Shown: one piece after another, positions 26,000 to 36,908 of the stretch
Numbering within the stretch: position 1 is the first letter of the stretch
Layout of the letters: the number at the start of each line of letters is the position of its first letter
Assembly: GCF_029916425.1 (NCBI RefSeq)
Contig: NZ_JAHAVQ010000003.1
Coordinates: 124,001 to 188,000, forward strand
Direction of reading: 5' to 3'
From: Liquorilactobacillus sicerae
GTDB taxonomy: Bacteria; Bacillota; Bacilli; Lactobacillales; Lactobacillaceae
Length of the DNA: 64,000 nt
Program-made: the position numbers and the translations under genes
Notes under the pieces: model-generated
Told to the model about the DNA's origin: nothing
The model's database searches: none
Seen by the model: the letters and a program-made list of their open reading frames with translations, nothing else

Positions 26000-26653
26000 T
26001 TAACCTTTAATATAAGCACAAACTGCTGATAAATCCGGTAAAATAGCACGAGCTATCTTTTGGGTTTCATTAGTTGGCCGAAGCAGATCTGGCACCATAA
26101 TTGCCGGTAACTGCGCATGATGGGCTGCTTTAATTCCATTGACAGAATCTTCAAGCACCAAAACTTGCTTCCGAGCCGGTGAACCAGCCGTTTCCCAAGC
26201 TTTTTGAAAAATGTCCGGCGCTGGCTTAGAGTTTTTCACATCTTCTCCTGAAATTAGCTGTGAAAAATTATCATCCAAATTAGAACTGTGCAGAAAAAAC
26301 TCAATTGCTTTGCGGTCATTGCTAGAAGCTAGGACCTGCATAATCCCTTGGTTTTGCAAATATTGTGATAACTCATGAAATCCCTTTTTAAGCGGCAGTC
26401 CATTTTGTTTAACCATTTTAAAAACATTCTGATGACTTAATTCAATAAATTTCTCAATTAATTGACGGCTGCCATAATCTTGAGACATTTTATCGATCAT
26501 CCTTTTAGTTCCTGAACCAATATATTGCCGGTAATAAGCAAACGAGAAATCCATCCCTAATTCTTTAGCAGCTAACTGATTACTTTTAAAATAAACTTTT
26601 TCCGAATCAAAAACTAAGCCATCCATATCAAAAATTACTAATTTCAATTTCAT
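26000..26653 (-). CDS. HAD-superfamily hydrolase (beta-phosphoglucomutase-like)
   Basis: A 217-aa subclass IA HAD protein. Motif I FDMDGLVFDSE near residue 7 has both aspartates and the glutamate typical of phosphoglucomutase-like members. Motif II is LASSND near 112, motif III the KPAPDIF lysine near 147, motif IV VLEDSVNGIKAA near 169. The longest frame starts at 26719 inside folC; AAAGGA before ATG 26651-26653 is preferred. It directly follows folC. Exact substrate unknown. Confidence 0.85.
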   Translation of the reverse strand: MKLKLVIFDMDGLVFDSEKVYFKSNQLAAKELGMDFSFAYYRQYIGSGTKRMIDKMSQDYGSRQLIEKFIELSHQNVFKMVKQNGLPLKKGFHELSQYLQNQGIMQVLASSNDRKAIEFFLHSSNLDDNFSQLISGEDVKNSKPAPDIFQKAWETAGSPARKQVLVLEDSVNGIKAAHHAQLPAIMVPDLLRPTNETQKIARAILPDLSAVCAYIKG

Positions 26654-26669
26654 TTTGCTTGTTTCCTTT

Positions 26670-27983
26670 CTAGTCTGCAAAATAATGACGGACCTCAGAG
26701 ATAAAATACAACGATCCACAAATTAATAATAGATCGTCACTTGACATTTGCCTGATTGTTTTAACTAAAGCCACCCGCCAATCATCCCGAAAACTTGTTC
26801 GTTCATTGACAGCAGTAATTGATTGCAAATCGGCAATCTTGCGCGGTGCAGCAAAGTTAGTTCCAATGATTTCAACGTTTGCAATCTTTAATAACTCTGC
26901 CAGCATTGGCTTGGGCTGCTTGTCAGCCAGAATTGAAACAATCACATAAATTTTTCTTTCCTTAAAATAGGTCTGCAAGGTTTGTTTAAGTTGGATAAAG
27001 GCCGCCAAATTGTGAGCACCATCCAAAACGATCAACGGCTGTTGGTTAACCAACTCAAACCTGCCCGGCCATTTAGTCTGCGCTAAGGCTGCTTTAATCT
27101 CCTTGATCCGCCAGTTTAATTGCAATTGCTTGGCCATCAACAAAAAAGCACTGAGGCTTAAAGCAGCATTTGCTGGTTGAAAACTACCAAGCAAGGACAG
27201 TTGCAAGTTAGTTAGTTTATAACCAAAGCCTTGATAGTTGATTATTTCTCCCCACTGTTGCGACGGGAAGGTTGCGAGTTTGAAATCCTTGCCTAATTGG
27301 TAAAGTGTCGATTTAGTCTGCTGGGCTTTTTGCTCAATAACTTTTAAAGCAGCTGCTGGTAGATCACCAACTACGACTGGACGATTAGGTTTAATGATTC
27401 CTGCTTTATGATTGGCAATTTCAGTCAACGTTTTGCCTAATAATTTAGCGTGATCATGGGCAACTGTCGTAATCACCGAAACTAGCGGATCAATTACATT
27501 AGTTGAGTCAAACTTGCCACCGATCCCGACTTCAATGATGGCAATGTCTGGCTTTTTGGCCGCAAAATACAAAAACATAATTGCCGTTATAATTTCAAAT
27601 TCAGTTGGACCGCCTTCTTTAGCTGCCAGTTGAGCATCAAGTTGAGCAACGACCGGTTGAACTTTTCTGACCAACTTAACTAACTCTTGGTCACTGATCA
27701 TTTGCCCATCAAAAGTGATTCGATCATTAAATTTAATTATAAACGGTGAAGTAAACGTCCCAACGTGTAGCCCCTGGTTCAAAAACAATTCTCGCAAAAA
27801 TGCAACCGTTGAACCTTTACCATTGGTCCCGGTTACATGGATCGAGCAAAATTTTTTTTCTGGATGGCCTAATTTTTCCGTAAATAAACGCATTCGGTCC
27901 AGTTGCGGACTTTTTTTAAATTTCGTCCGGCCATGAATGAAATTTAAAGCTTCTTGATAAGTTGTAACTTTTTTGATTTGCAA
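26670..27983 (-). CDS. folC: Folylpolyglutamate/dihydrofolate synthase
   Basis: A 437-aa Mur-ligase-fold enzyme adding glutamates to folates. P-loop HVTGTNGKGSTVAFL near residue 49, carboxylated-lysine/metal region near 170-190 (TTVAHDHAKLLG), and C-terminal LDGAHNLAAF near 312. Start TTG 27981-27983 follows AAAGGTGAG. It lies downstream of valS, as in many Bacilli, with a terminator between them. Confidence 0.95.
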   Translation of the reverse strand: MQIKKVTTYQEALNFIHGRTKFKKSPQLDRMRLFTEKLGHPEKKFCSIHVTGTNGKGSTVAFLRELFLNQGLHVGTFTSPFIIKFNDRITFDGQMISDQELVKLVRKVQPVVAQLDAQLAAKEGGPTEFEIITAIMFLYFAAKKPDIAIIEVGIGGKFDSTNVIDPLVSVITTVAHDHAKLLGKTLTEIANHKAGIIKPNRPVVVGDLPAAALKVIEQKAQQTKSTLYQLGKDFKLATFPSQQWGEIINYQGFGYKLTNLQLSLLGSFQPANAALSLSAFLLMAKQLQLNWRIKEIKAALAQTKWPGRFELVNQQPLIVLDGAHNLAAFIQLKQTLQTYFKERKIYVIVSILADKQPKPMLAELLKIANVEIIGTNFAAPRKIADLQSITAVNERTSFRDDWRVALVKTIRQMSSDDLLLICGSLYFISEVRHYFAD

Positions 27984-28074
27984 TTCAACTCACCTTTCAT
28001 CGATTCTCCTTACATTCTATCCTAAACCGTAATTAAAAAAAATAAGTCTGGACAACTTTTTCCGACAATTATTT

Positions 28075-28112
28075 TCAAAAAAAAGCAAAGGAACGTTTAA
28101 CTTTTCCCTTGC
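28075..28112 (-). terminator. Terminator of valS
   Basis: Minus-strand stem GCAAGGGAA/TTCCTTTGC with one G-T pair, followed by T8-T10 (complement of 28075-28084), 56 bases after the valS stop. Confidence 0.8.
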
Positions 28113-28167
28113 CTGTTTATATTTTTATTTGATTAACTACCTGATTTTTTATTAAGCCATTTTCTTC

Positions 28168-30828
28168 CTAACCAGCTTGCAAATCCTTGATTCGTTGTTT
28201 AGCTGCTGCCTCTTTAGCTTGATACTCAATCAATTTAGCTTTTTGTTCAGCAACTACTTTTTCCGGCGCCTTAGCGACAAAACTTTGGTTGGCTAATTTC
28301 TTTTGGGCCCGCTCAACTTCGCTGGCAAATTTAGCAGCTTCTTTTTGCATCCGCTTAATTTCTTCATTAAGATCAATCAAATCCGCCAATGGTAAATAAA
28401 CTTCTGCGCCAGTGATTACCGAAGTCAGTGACAATTTAGGTGCTTTGACATCTGGAGCAATGGTTAATTTGCGGGGATGACAGAAGCGATCGATATAATC
28501 TTGATTATCTTCAAAAATCCGTTTGGTTGCTGCGGACGTTGTTTTAATCAAGATTTCAATTGCACTGGATAATGGGGCATTGACTTCTGCACGACTATTG
28601 CGGACAGCTTTGATCAACTCAATCAAATTTTGCATTTGTTTTTCAGCAATTGGATCAGCATATTCTGGATGAGCTACCGGATAAGCTGCCGTTACCAATG
28701 ATTTACCTACATGCGGCATTGCCAACCAAATTTTTTCAGTGACAAACGGCATGATTGGATGCAACAAGCGTAAAGTCTGATCAAGTACATAACACAAAAT
28801 ATGCTGTGTCTTATTCTTAAGTGCTTGATTGCTGCCATTTAAATCCTGTTTCGACATTTCAATGTACCAATCACAAAAATCATTCCAAATGAAATTATAA
28901 AGCGTCCGGCCAGCTTCGCCAAATTCAAAGCCGTCAAACAAACGTGTTACTTCGCTAATCGTCTGATTCAATCGACTAATAATCCATTTGTCAGCTAGCT
29001 TCCAAGTAGCTTTAGCTGGTAAAGCTGCCGTTGTATCCGCAGCTAAATTCATAATTACAAAGCGGCTGGCATTCCAAATCTTATTAATAAAGTTCCAAGC
29101 TGCATCCATTTTTTTATAACTAAAACGCACATCTTGACCAGGTGCCGATCCATTAGATAAGAACCAGCGCAAAGCATCAGCACCGTATTTATCAATGACA
29201 TCCATTGGATCAATTCCATTGCCAAGTGATTTACTCATTTTGCGTCCCTGTTCGTCTCGAATCAAGCCATGGATCAAGACATGCTGGAATGGACGGCGAC
29301 CAGTAAATTCCAAGCTTTGGAAAATCATCCGGGAAACCCAGAAAAAGATAATATCATAACCAGTTACTAAAGTATCAGTTGGAAAATAGCGCTTAAAATC
29401 AACAGCGTTTTCATCTGGCCAACCCATCGTGGAAAATGGCCATAAAGCACTAGAGAACCATGTATCCAAAACATCCGGATCTTGCTTCCAGTTTTCAGGA
29501 TCTTTGGGTGCCTCTTCGCCAACGTAAACTTCACCAGTTTTTTTATGATACCAAGCTGGAATTTGGTGTCCCCACCAGAGTTGCCGCGAAATTACCCAAT
29601 CATGAACATTTTCCATCCATTGAGTGAAAGTTCCTTCAAAACGTGACGGTACAAAATCAACTCGATCATCCGTTTGCTGGTTTTTTAAAGCTGCTGCTGC
29701 TAATGGTTTCATTTTAACAAACCACTGAGTCGACAGGCGTGCTTCAACTTGAACACCGGTTCGTTCTGAATGTCCAACACTATGCACAATCGGTTCAACT
29801 TGTAATAAGTAACCCTCGTCCTTTAAGTCACTGACAATGGCCTTACGCGCTGAAAAACGATCAAGTCCTTGATACTTGCCAGCATTTTCATTCATTGTAG
29901 CATCTTCGTTCATCGTATTGATCCGCTCTAAATTGTGACGATTGCCAACCCCAAAATCATTAGGGTCATGGGCTGGTGTAATCTTAACCATCCCAGTCCC
30001 AAAGTCAGGATCAACATAATCGTCGGCGATAATTGGGATATGACGACCTTGCAACGGTAAAACCAGCATCTTGCCAACCAACGACTGGTAGCGCTGATCA
30101 CTGGGATTGACTGCAACTGCCACATCACCCATCATTGTTTCTGGACGCGTGGTAGCAATTTCAATATAATGTTCACCCTGATAAGTATCTTTTGGATCCA
30201 AAAATGGATATTTAACATGATAAAAAGCACCTTTGACATCTTTATGAATAACTTCAATATCTGATAAGGCAGTCCGGGCTTTTGGATCCCAATTAATGAT
30301 ATATTCGCCCCGGTAAATCAAACCCTTCCTGTAAAGCTTAACAAAAACCCGGCGAACTGCTTGAGACAAGCCTTCATCTAAGGTAAAGCGTTCACGATCG
30401 TAGTCCAGAGAAAGGCCTAATTTGGCCCATTGTTGATGAATAATCTCCGCATATTCATTTTTCCATTTCCAGACGGTCTCAACAAATTTATCACGACCCA
30501 AATCATAACGCGAAATTCCTTGTTTGGCCAGGCGAGCTTCAACTTTGGCCTGAGTTGCGATCCCCGCATGATCCATTCCTGGCAGCCATAATGTATCGTA
30601 CCCCTGCATTCTTTTTTGCCGAATAATCATATCTTGCAAAGTTGTATCCCAGGCATGCCCCAAATGCAGCTTTCCAGTAACATTAGGCGGTGGAATAACC
30701 ACTGAATAAGGTTTAGCTTGCTGATTACCGCTTGGCCGAAAAAGTTTTTCATCCAACCAGCTTTGATAACGACCCGTTTCAACCTGTTTAGGATCATATT
30801 TAGTCGACATTTTGCTTTGACGTGTCAT
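28168..30828 (-). CDS. valS: Valyl-tRNA synthetase
   Basis: An 886-aa class I synthetase. The HIGH signature appears as HLGHAW near residue 50, KMSKS as KMSKSLGNG near 525. The CP1 editing domain lies between ([15 protein letters not shown] near 225), followed by the anticodon-binding domain and a C-terminal coiled coil (last 65 residues). The frame is open from 30870 within the leader; GGGGG before ATG 30826-30828 decides the start. It is controlled by the T-box immediately upstream. Confidence 0.97.
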   Translation of the reverse strand: MTRQSKMSTKYDPKQVETGRYQSWLDEKLFRPSGNQQAKPYSVVIPPPNVTGKLHLGHAWDTTLQDMIIRQKRMQGYDTLWLPGMDHAGIATQAKVEARLAKQGISRYDLGRDKFVETVWKWKNEYAEIIHQQWAKLGLSLDYDRERFTLDEGLSQAVRRVFVKLYRKGLIYRGEYIINWDPKARTALSDIEVIHKDVKGAFYHVKYPFLDPKDTYQGEHYIEIATTRPETMMGDVAVAVNPSDQRYQSLVGKMLVLPLQGRHIPIIADDYVDPDFGTGMVKITPAHDPNDFGVGNRHNLERINTMNEDATMNENAGKYQGLDRFSARKAIVSDLKDEGYLLQVEPIVHSVGHSERTGVQVEARLSTQWFVKMKPLAAAALKNQQTDDRVDFVPSRFEGTFTQWMENVHDWVISRQLWWGHQIPAWYHKKTGEVYVGEEAPKDPENWKQDPDVLDTWFSSALWPFSTMGWPDENAVDFKRYFPTDTLVTGYDIIFFWVSRMIFQSLEFTGRRPFQHVLIHGLIRDEQGRKMSKSLGNGIDPMDVIDKYGADALRWFLSNGSAPGQDVRFSYKKMDAAWNFINKIWNASRFVIMNLAADTTAALPAKATWKLADKWIISRLNQTISEVTRLFDGFEFGEAGRTLYNFIWNDFCDWYIEMSKQDLNGSNQALKNKTQHILCYVLDQTLRLLHPIMPFVTEKIWLAMPHVGKSLVTAAYPVAHPEYADPIAEKQMQNLIELIKAVRNSRAEVNAPLSSAIEILIKTTSAATKRIFEDNQDYIDRFCHPRKLTIAPDVKAPKLSLTSVITGAEVYLPLADLIDLNEEIKRMQKEAAKFASEVERAQKKLANQSFVAKAPEKVVAEQKAKLIEYQAKEAAAKQRIKDLQAG

Positions 30829-30840
30829 CTGATTTTCCCC

Positions 30841-31100
30841 CTTCAATTCTTTGAGCAATTTCGAGTACAAAAAAAGCCGTCCTAAAAACTAGGACGACTT
30901 AGCCGTGGTACCACCTAAATTGAGTCTTTGACTCCACTTAAAAAGTTAACGAAACCAAGTTCCGGCCGGGCCTACTGACTTCAATCCGACGGCTAACGAG
31001 CTACATTTAAATGCTAACTAGAAAACCTCACACTATATCCGGTTTTTTCTCTGACTAGCTAAAGTATTCAAAACTCTCGATCATTGCCTTTAATCGTAAT
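30841..31100 (-). promoter_or_regulatory. T-box leader of valS (Val specifier GTA)
   Basis: The minus strand carries AGGTGGTACCACGG (complement of 30903-30916). A terminator stem CGTCCTA/TAGGACG at 30878-30896 is followed by a U-run. Stem I has AGAGA and a GTA codon (complement of 31002-31004) one base before the closing CTCG. Specifier Val matches the downstream gene, and TGGT fits a tRNA with A73. Confidence 0.93.
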
Positions 31101-31133
31101 AATAGCTTGAAATGCCCAACTCGTCAAGCTATT

Positions 31134-32351
31134 TTACAGCAATTGACTGAAACTTGGATCCTCTTTAGTCAAAAAAGTCTCGCCAACTTTAATTTCACTA
31201 ATTTTAACACCTGCCAGAGCCCGCTCAAGCAAACCATTAACATCTAACCGGTTTTCATACTGACGCGTCCGATCCAATCGTGGCTTAGTTTTAGGTGCTG
31301 GTGGAGCAAAAATTGTACAGCAGTCTTCAAATGGCATGATTGATAGATCAAAAGTGCCAATTTTTTGAGCAATAGCAATAATTTCATTTTTGTCTAAGGA
31401 AACAACTGGTCGCAAAATTGGTAAATTGGTTACATCATTGATTGCAACCATGCTTTCAAGTGTCTGTGAAGCAACTTGACCAATCGATTCACCATTAAAG
31501 ATTGCCAGATCCTGACGTTTTTGTGCAACTAATGCTGCCAAACGCAACATAAAACGCCGCTGTACGGTCATTAGATAACCTTCAGGAACGTCATGTTTGA
31601 CTGTTTCCTGGATTTCAGTGAATGGTACCTCAATAAACTTGATACTACCACTAAAAACAGCTAACTTGGCCGTCAATTCTTTTGCCTTGTTCAAAGCTTG
31701 CTGACTAGTATATGGCGGACTGAAAAAATGGATCATTTCTAAATCGACACCGCGTTTCATAGCCAAATAACCAGCAACCGGCGAATCAATTCCACCAGAA
31801 ATCATTAATAAACCCTTACCGGCCGTTCCAACCGGTAAACCACCAGCTCCATCAATCTTTTGACTTGAAAGGAAGATCCCATTTTTCCTGATTTCAACTC
31901 GTAAAATCAAATCAGGCTCTTTCATTTTAACTTTGATCCCTGGAAAACTATCTAAAATCACGCCGCCTAAGAGGTCATTCATTTGATTTGTATCAAGTGA
32001 GAAATCATGATCTGAACGTCGAGTATTGATTTTAAAAGTCATTCCTGGTTTAAACTGTTCTTTGACCATCGCGACCGCTGTTTTTTTGACGGCGTTTAAA
32101 TCACGTTCGACCCTGATCGAAGGCGAAAAATTTTGAATTCCAAAAACTTTTTGCAATCGCTCGATCACTTGCTTGGCATCAGTTTCATGCAACTGAATGT
32201 GCATCCGATCGCGATGAGCTTTGACGACAACCGCTGGAAAATCATGCAAGCTTAACCGCGTATTATAAGCTAAACGGTCAATAAAACTCCGACGGTTTTT
32301 TCCTTTGGTCGATAGTTCGCCATAACGAACCATGATTTCCGTATATTCCAC
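31134..32351 (-). CDS. thiI: tRNA 4-thiouridine synthetase ThiI
   Basis: A 405-aa protein with an N-terminal ferredoxin-like and THUMP region, then a PP-loop ATPase. [17 protein letters not shown] near residue 185 binds ATP for adenylation of U8 in tRNA. There is no C-terminal rhodanese domain, the usual state in Gram-positives, where the adjacent NifS-type desulfurase supplies sulfur. The open frame extends to 32477 inside the desulfurase gene; GGGGGT before GTG 32349-32351 fixes the start, yielding the family N-terminus [17 protein letters not shown]. Ten bases after nifS. Confidence 0.95.
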   Translation of the reverse strand: MEYTEIMVRYGELSTKGKNRRSFIDRLAYNTRLSLHDFPAVVVKAHRDRMHIQLHETDAKQVIERLQKVFGIQNFSPSIRVERDLNAVKKTAVAMVKEQFKPGMTFKINTRRSDHDFSLDTNQMNDLLGGVILDSFPGIKVKMKEPDLILRVEIRKNGIFLSSQKIDGAGGLPVGTAGKGLLMISGGIDSPVAGYLAMKRGVDLEMIHFFSPPYTSQQALNKAKELTAKLAVFSGSIKFIEVPFTEIQETVKHDVPEGYLMTVQRRFMLRLAALVAQKRQDLAIFNGESIGQVASQTLESMVAINDVTNLPILRPVVSLDKNEIIAIAQKIGTFDLSIMPFEDCCTIFAPPAPKTKPRLDRTRQYENRLDVNGLLERALAGVKISEIKVGETFLTKEDPSFSQLL

Positions 32352-32361
32352 AATGTACCCC

Positions 32362-33510
32362 CTAAGAATTGATTTTGGCAAAACGTTGGTAAAGCTGATC
32401 GAAAATTTCCATGAATTGCTTGGCTTGTTCCAAAGTATTATTTTCATCGAGACTAACCCGAACAGCGGAAGTTGCAATTTTTTCTGGAATTTTCATTGCA
32501 TTCAAAGTTCCTGAGATTACATGTTTTTTCGACGAGCAAGCACTGGTCGTTGAAATATAGATCTCGTGTTCTTCAAAAGCATGAACAATCGTTTCTCCAC
32601 GTACCCCATCAATAGTAAAACACAAAATATGCGGAGCAAAATCTGAACCTACTCGAGTAAACATCGTAACTTTCGGATATTTAATTAAGCGCTCATATAA
32701 ATATTGCTTAATAGCTGCTTGTTGTTTAACTTTAGTAGCCTCATCTTTTAGCAGCAAGCGCAAGGCTTTGGCCATGGCTGCAACTGCTGGTAAATTTTCA
32801 GTACCACTGCGAAGATTTTTTTCTTGACCGCCGCCGCTCATTAGTGATGCAATTTTGCGGCCACGACGTTTATACATGATACCAATTCCACGAGGAGCAT
32901 GGAACTTGTGACCAGAAAAAGTCACAAAATCAACTCGATCATTCATAATCAGTTGCTGAATTCCTTTGCCGATTCCTTGGACAGCATCAATGTGATAATG
33001 AATCTTCGGATACGCTTGCAAGATCTTAGCAATTTCCAAATGGGGCTGAATTGAACCAATTTCATTATTCACTGCCATAATTGAAACCAAGATCGTATCT
33101 GGTCGAATTGCTGCTGCGACATCTGCCGGATCAACATGACCAGTTTTATCAACGGGCAAATAAGTAACTGCAAAGCCGAGCTTTTCTAATTGCGCCATTG
33201 AATTTAATATTGCTGGGTGTTCAATACTCGAAGTAATAATATGTTTGCCATAAATATGTTTTTCAATTGCTGTCCCTTTAACGACCCAATTATCACCTTC
33301 AGTGCCACCACTAGTAAAGAAGATCTCATCAGCTGCAACTCCTAGCAAATTCGCAATTTGCTGGCGCGACTGTTCAAGCAATCCAAAAGCTTTTTCGCCA
33401 AGTGCATGTAAAGACGAGGGATTACCCCAAATCTGTTGCGAAACCTGATCATAAGTTGCTAAAGCAGCTGTTGAAATCTTAGTTGTTGCGCTGTTATCAA
33501 AATAAATCAT
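32362..33510 (-). CDS. Cysteine desulfurase (NifS/IscS-like, ThiI partner)
   Basis: A 382-aa PLP enzyme. Cofactor lysine in [12 protein letters not shown] near residue 203, substrate residues [10 protein letters not shown] near 68, and sulfur-accepting cysteine in [11 protein letters not shown] near 322 on a flexible loop. Class I desulfurases next to thiI (NifZ in B. subtilis) deliver persulfide for 4-thiouridine. A second, class II desulfurase (sufS) is at 56114, so the two sulfur routes are separated. Confidence 0.94.
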   Translation of the reverse strand: MIYFDNSATTKISTAALATYDQVSQQIWGNPSSLHALGEKAFGLLEQSRQQIANLLGVAADEIFFTSGGTEGDNWVVKGTAIEKHIYGKHIITSSIEHPAILNSMAQLEKLGFAVTYLPVDKTGHVDPADVAAAIRPDTILVSIMAVNNEIGSIQPHLEIAKILQAYPKIHYHIDAVQGIGKGIQQLIMNDRVDFVTFSGHKFHAPRGIGIMYKRRGRKIASLMSGGGQEKNLRSGTENLPAVAAMAKALRLLLKDEATKVKQQAAIKQYLYERLIKYPKVTMFTRVGSDFAPHILCFTIDGVRGETIVHAFEEHEIYISTTSACSSKKHVISGTLNAMKIPEKIATSAVRVSLDENNTLEQAKQFMEIFDQLYQRFAKINS

Positions 33511-33650
33511 TTATAAATTCCACCGTCCTTTAATTCTAATCAACTGCAATCTAATATAGCACAATTAACTGCTTTAGGAAAAAGCTATGAAAAATTGTCA
33601 AAAAAAAATGATTTTGAATTAAGTCTTCATTAATAAATTTAGTCTCAAAA

Positions 33651-33673
33651 AAAAAACAGCCGATCGCTGCTTC
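33651..33673 (-). terminator. Terminator of ezrA
   Basis: Minus-strand CAGC/GCTG hairpin around GATCG, followed by ten T residues, 20-45 bases after the ezrA stop. Confidence 0.7.
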
Positions 33674-33694
33674 TTGATTTTTAAATTAAAGTCT

Positions 33695-35422
33695 TTAATT
33701 TAAACTTTCTTTAGTCGGATTTTGCACATAATACTGGTTTTCTAATTTTTTATAAGCGCCCGGTTCAACTTGATCGACCGCAGTTGCAATTTTTTCTAAA
33801 CTGGCTGCATAATCAAATTTTTGCTTAAAAAGCTGATCAGCTTGGTTAGCAGCCTGAGCAACTTCTGGATAACGATTCTTATAGCGATTAGCATACTGAA
33901 GCAATACTTCAGCTAAAGCCGCACTATCAGAAATATCATTAGTTTTTTCGGTTAACTTGTCAAGATCTGCTTGAATATCTAACAAATTTTTACTGATTTG
34001 ATCCAAATCAATCTTGACCTGATCTAAATCGTTAAGTAAGCGGTCGATCTCATCACTAACGGCCAAGAAGAAATCAAGATACGATTTAGGTAAACCCGGT
34101 AAATTTTGTTTGACTAGTTTCCGATGCAGCTGATGAATCTCAAGATCGAACGCTTGAACTGCTTGGCGTGCTTCTTGTTCTTCATGCCATAATCCTTGGA
34201 TACTTTGATTAATTTTTGTCTGTCTTTCCTCAATCTGTTGCAAACTATCGACCTGCGTCTGCTGTTGCAACAAAACTTCTGAATAAATTGGCACCCCTTC
34301 ACGAATTTGGTTCGAAGTTGCCGAAAATTCATTTTCAATTTTTTTAAGGTTGACACCCAATTCCCGTCCGTCTTCCATTTCATGATGATTAAATGAATAG
34401 TTTTGACTCAAACGATCGAGTTCAATCATTAATTCATGCTGCTGCTGGCGAGCATGCCGAACAAACTGTCCCAACTGTCGGCGCGTGTTTTCGACTTGGT
34501 GACGGGCTTTGAGTTCTTGTTCTAATTGATCATATAATTGATCAATTTTTTCAACAATTTCTTGATCGCGTTTAGCTGCAACCGAAACCTGCAAATTTTT
34601 TAAGTCAACCAAATTTTCTCCAATTTGAGCTTGAATTTTTTTAACCTCAGCCGCTAAATCTTCCTTAAAACCATATTTTTTGGCCATCAACTGTTGAAAA
34701 CCGCTCAAGATTTCCGCTAATTGGTCAGGATAAACATTTTTTTGACTCCGGTACAACTTAGGTATTTGTTTTAATTGTTCATCCAAAATAGCGGTGTTTT
34801 TCTCTAAATGGTTCAAAATTTGATCAGCCTGAATGTAATCTCCTTTTTGAGCAAAATTAGCATATTGATCAAAGGTATTTTCCAAATTTCCTAGACTTTC
34901 TTCTAGTTTATCAATACTCGGACCATAAGAAAAATTTTTAGCTAATAGTTTTTTTCGCAAAGCTTGATATCGTTGTTCGAGCTCATGCAGCTTTTGACGA
35001 TGAAGCTGATTGCTTCTCTTTAGTCTTGTAATTTCAGACCGTGTCTTATTTTCTAATTTTGCTGCCGCCTGCATTTTAGCTGCAATCAATTTTAATTCAC
35101 GATAAACTTGCATAAAATGATACTGTTTGCAAGCATCCTGTAATTCCAGTAATCTTTCTGAAATTTCTGGTAAACGATGATTGATCGAGTAAAGATAACT
35201 TTGACGGGTCTCTTCAAATTGCTGACGAGTTTGGCCGGATAAATGGATCTCTTTCATATTTGCAAGTTCATCGTTGAGAGATGACTCAATGAATGAACTG
35301 ATCTGTGCTTGCTGCTTTGAAATTTCTTGAAGGTATTTATGTTGCAAATAGAAAAAAGTAGCGTATCCAATCACTGCCACAACCACAATTACACTTAAAA
35401 TCGGTATTATCATCCGATCCAC
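33695..35422 (-). CDS. ezrA: Septation ring formation regulator EzrA
   Basis: A 575-aa bitopic protein. One N-terminal membrane helix (about 5-23, extracellular N-terminus) is followed by a cytoplasmic spectrin-like region that is nearly all coiled coil, rich in Glu, Gln, Lys and Leu. It limits FtsZ ring formation and links division to wall synthesis. Position upstream of nifS-thiI matches other Bacilli. Start ATG 35420-35422 with AGGAGTG upstream. Confidence 0.95.
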   Translation of the reverse strand: MDRMIIPILSVIVVVAVIGYATFFYLQHKYLQEISKQQAQISSFIESSLNDELANMKEIHLSGQTRQQFEETRQSYLYSINHRLPEISERLLELQDACKQYHFMQVYRELKLIAAKMQAAAKLENKTRSEITRLKRSNQLHRQKLHELEQRYQALRKKLLAKNFSYGPSIDKLEESLGNLENTFDQYANFAQKGDYIQADQILNHLEKNTAILDEQLKQIPKLYRSQKNVYPDQLAEILSGFQQLMAKKYGFKEDLAAEVKKIQAQIGENLVDLKNLQVSVAAKRDQEIVEKIDQLYDQLEQELKARHQVENTRRQLGQFVRHARQQQHELMIELDRLSQNYSFNHHEMEDGRELGVNLKKIENEFSATSNQIREGVPIYSEVLLQQQTQVDSLQQIEERQTKINQSIQGLWHEEQEARQAVQAFDLEIHQLHRKLVKQNLPGLPKSYLDFFLAVSDEIDRLLNDLDQVKIDLDQISKNLLDIQADLDKLTEKTNDISDSAALAEVLLQYANRYKNRYPEVAQAANQADQLFKQKFDYAASLEKIATAVDQVEPGAYKKLENQYYVQNPTKESLN

Positions 35423-35552
35423 ACTCCTATAAAACCCTTATTTATCAATTGCTTGATTTATCACGCCAATAAAGTTAAAATCTAGTTTCAATTATAACAT
35501 AAGAAAACTCTAAGATACACGAATAACCTAAAGAAGAATTGAGGCTCAGTCC

Positions 35553-36011
35553 ATGGAAGAAAGTAATTTATTACTAAAACAATTAGTGTCTTTAACACAG
35601 GATGAAACAAATTTGACAGCAAATTTAGCCAATATTAGTGCCTTTTTATATGATCAGCTGCCAAATGTAAGCTGGAGTGGTTTTTATTTGTTCGATTCAA
35701 CTGAGCAAATGTTGATTTTAGGGCCGTTTCAAGGTAAACCGGCTTGTACGCGAATTGGCATTGGTAAGGGAGTCTGCGGTCAAGCATTTCAAACAAAACA
35801 AACGATCATTGTTGAAAATGTCCACCTTTTTCCTGGACACATAGCCTGCGATTCAACTACGAATGCTGAAATCGTTGTTCCACTAACTTCAAGTCAAGGA
35901 GCAGCCGTTGGAGTCCTTGATCTTGATTCACGCAGGTTTGGACGTTTTAAAGCAAAAGATCAACAATTTTTCGAACGAATCGCGAAAATTGCACAAAAAA
36001 ATTGGGACTAG
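35553..36011 (+). CDS. msrC: Free methionine-(R)-sulfoxide reductase (GAF)
   Basis: A 152-aa GAF-domain protein of the fRMsr (YebR) family, reducing free methionine-R-sulfoxide. The three redox cysteines are visible: PACTRI near residue 64, KGVCGQ near 74, and HIACDS near 98, with the second acting as catalytic cysteine in characterised members. Start ATG 35553. It is divergent from ezrA and its last codons border the rpsD promoter. Confidence 0.92.
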   Translation: MEESNLLLKQLVSLTQDETNLTANLANISAFLYDQLPNVSWSGFYLFDSTEQMLILGPFQGKPACTRIGIGKGVCGQAFQTKQTIIVENVHLFPGHIACDSTTNAEIVVPLTSSQGAAVGVLDLDSRRFGRFKAKDQQFFERIAKIAQKNWD

Positions 36012-36014
36012 TAT

Positions 36015-36043
36015 TTGACGTCTTAATTGGAATTTGGTATGAT
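36015..36043 (+). promoter_or_regulatory. rpsD promoter
   Basis: -35 TTGACG (36015-36020), 17-base spacer, -10 TATGAT (36038-36043). Transcription would start near 36050, giving a leader of about 170 bases. Confidence 0.75.
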
Positions 36044-36049
36044 TAATTT

Positions 36050-36218
36050 TGTGTAAAATAATGCAGCAGTTTGCGGTAAGCTCGTCAACATTTTGTTGCC
36101 TTAATGGTTCAATTAGTACCTCTTCGGCTGCAAGAGTGAAAATTGCAAAATGAAATGCACGAATACTAAGCAGATATTCGCTTATTTTACTCCAAAAAAA
36201 TTTATTGGAGGATTTTTT
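36050..36218 (+). promoter_or_regulatory. Structured leader of rpsD, candidate S4 autoregulatory element
   Basis: About 170 bases between promoter and rpsD. A possible closing pair GCAGC (near 36063) with GCTGC (near 36126) encloses several short helices, and a small AAGC/GCTT hairpin lies nearer the gene. S4 of Bacilli represses its own mRNA through such a leader, so autoregulation is likely by family, but I cannot verify the fold. Confidence 0.5.
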
Positions 36219-36827
36219 ATGTCTCGTTATACTGGTCCAAGTTGGAAAATTTCACGTCGTTTAGGTATCTCTTTAAGCGGTACCGGCAAGGAATTATCAC
36301 GCCGGCCATATGCTCCTGGTGATCATGGTCAAAACAATCGCCGTAAGTTATCTGAATATGGTCTGCAATTGCGTGAAAAACAGAAGCTGCGTTTAATGTA
36401 TGGTTTATCAGAACGTCAATTCGCTAATTTGTTCGTTCGGGCCGGCAAGATTCGTGAAGGTCGTCATGGCGATAACTTCATGGTCTTGTTGGAACGTCGA
36501 TTGGATAATTTAGTTTATCGTCTCGGTTTGGCAACAACTCGTCGTCAAGCTCGTCAGTTAGTCAATCATGGTCATGTAACCGTTAATGGCAAACGAGTTG
36601 ATATTCCTTCTTTTGAAGTTGCTGTTGGCGATGTAATTTCCTTGCGTGAACGTTCTAAAGAATTACAAGTTGTTAAAGATGCTTTGGAAGCCGCAGTTGG
36701 TCGTCCACAATATCTGACATTTGATGACAATAAACTTGAAGGTACATTGACTCGTCTGCCTCAACGTGATGAACTTGAAGCTGAGATCGATGAAGCCTTG
36801 ATCGTTGAATACTACAACAAACTTTAA
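36219..36827 (+). CDS. rpsD: 30S ribosomal protein S4
   Basis: A 202-aa primary 16S rRNA-binding protein that nucleates 30S assembly. N-terminal [16 protein letters not shown], then the S4 RNA-binding domain with [34 protein letters not shown] near 92-125. Zinc-cysteine motifs are absent (Cys-free paralogue type). The frame is open from 36150 in the leader; GGAGG before ATG 36219 sets the start. A strong terminator follows. Confidence 0.98.
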   Translation: MSRYTGPSWKISRRLGISLSGTGKELSRRPYAPGDHGQNNRRKLSEYGLQLREKQKLRLMYGLSERQFANLFVRAGKIREGRHGDNFMVLLERRLDNLVYRLGLATTRRQARQLVNHGHVTVNGKRVDIPSFEVAVGDVISLRERSKELQVVKDALEAAVGRPQYLTFDDNKLEGTLTRLPQRDELEAEIDEALIVEYYNKL

Positions 36828-36840
36828 TTCATCAAAAGGA

Positions 36841-36869
36841 CAGGCTGTTTTATCAGCCTGCTTTTTTTT
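36841..36869 (+). terminator. Terminator of rpsD
   Basis: CAGGCTG/CAGCCTG stem (36841-36860) and T8. Confidence 0.9.
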
Positions 36870-36908
36870 GTTAATCATCTAACCGTTAACCTAAAAGGAA
36901 TGAAAGCC

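Noticed and set aside
32352-32477. N-terminal extension of ThiI
   Set aside because: It is the antisense-free read of the desulfurase gene end; the ribosome site GGGGGT and the family N-terminus place the start at 32351.
36150-36218. N-terminal extension of S4 (frame open from 36150)
   Set aside because: The extension lies in the leader, has no family similarity, and GGAGG directly precedes the conserved MSRYTGP start at 36219.
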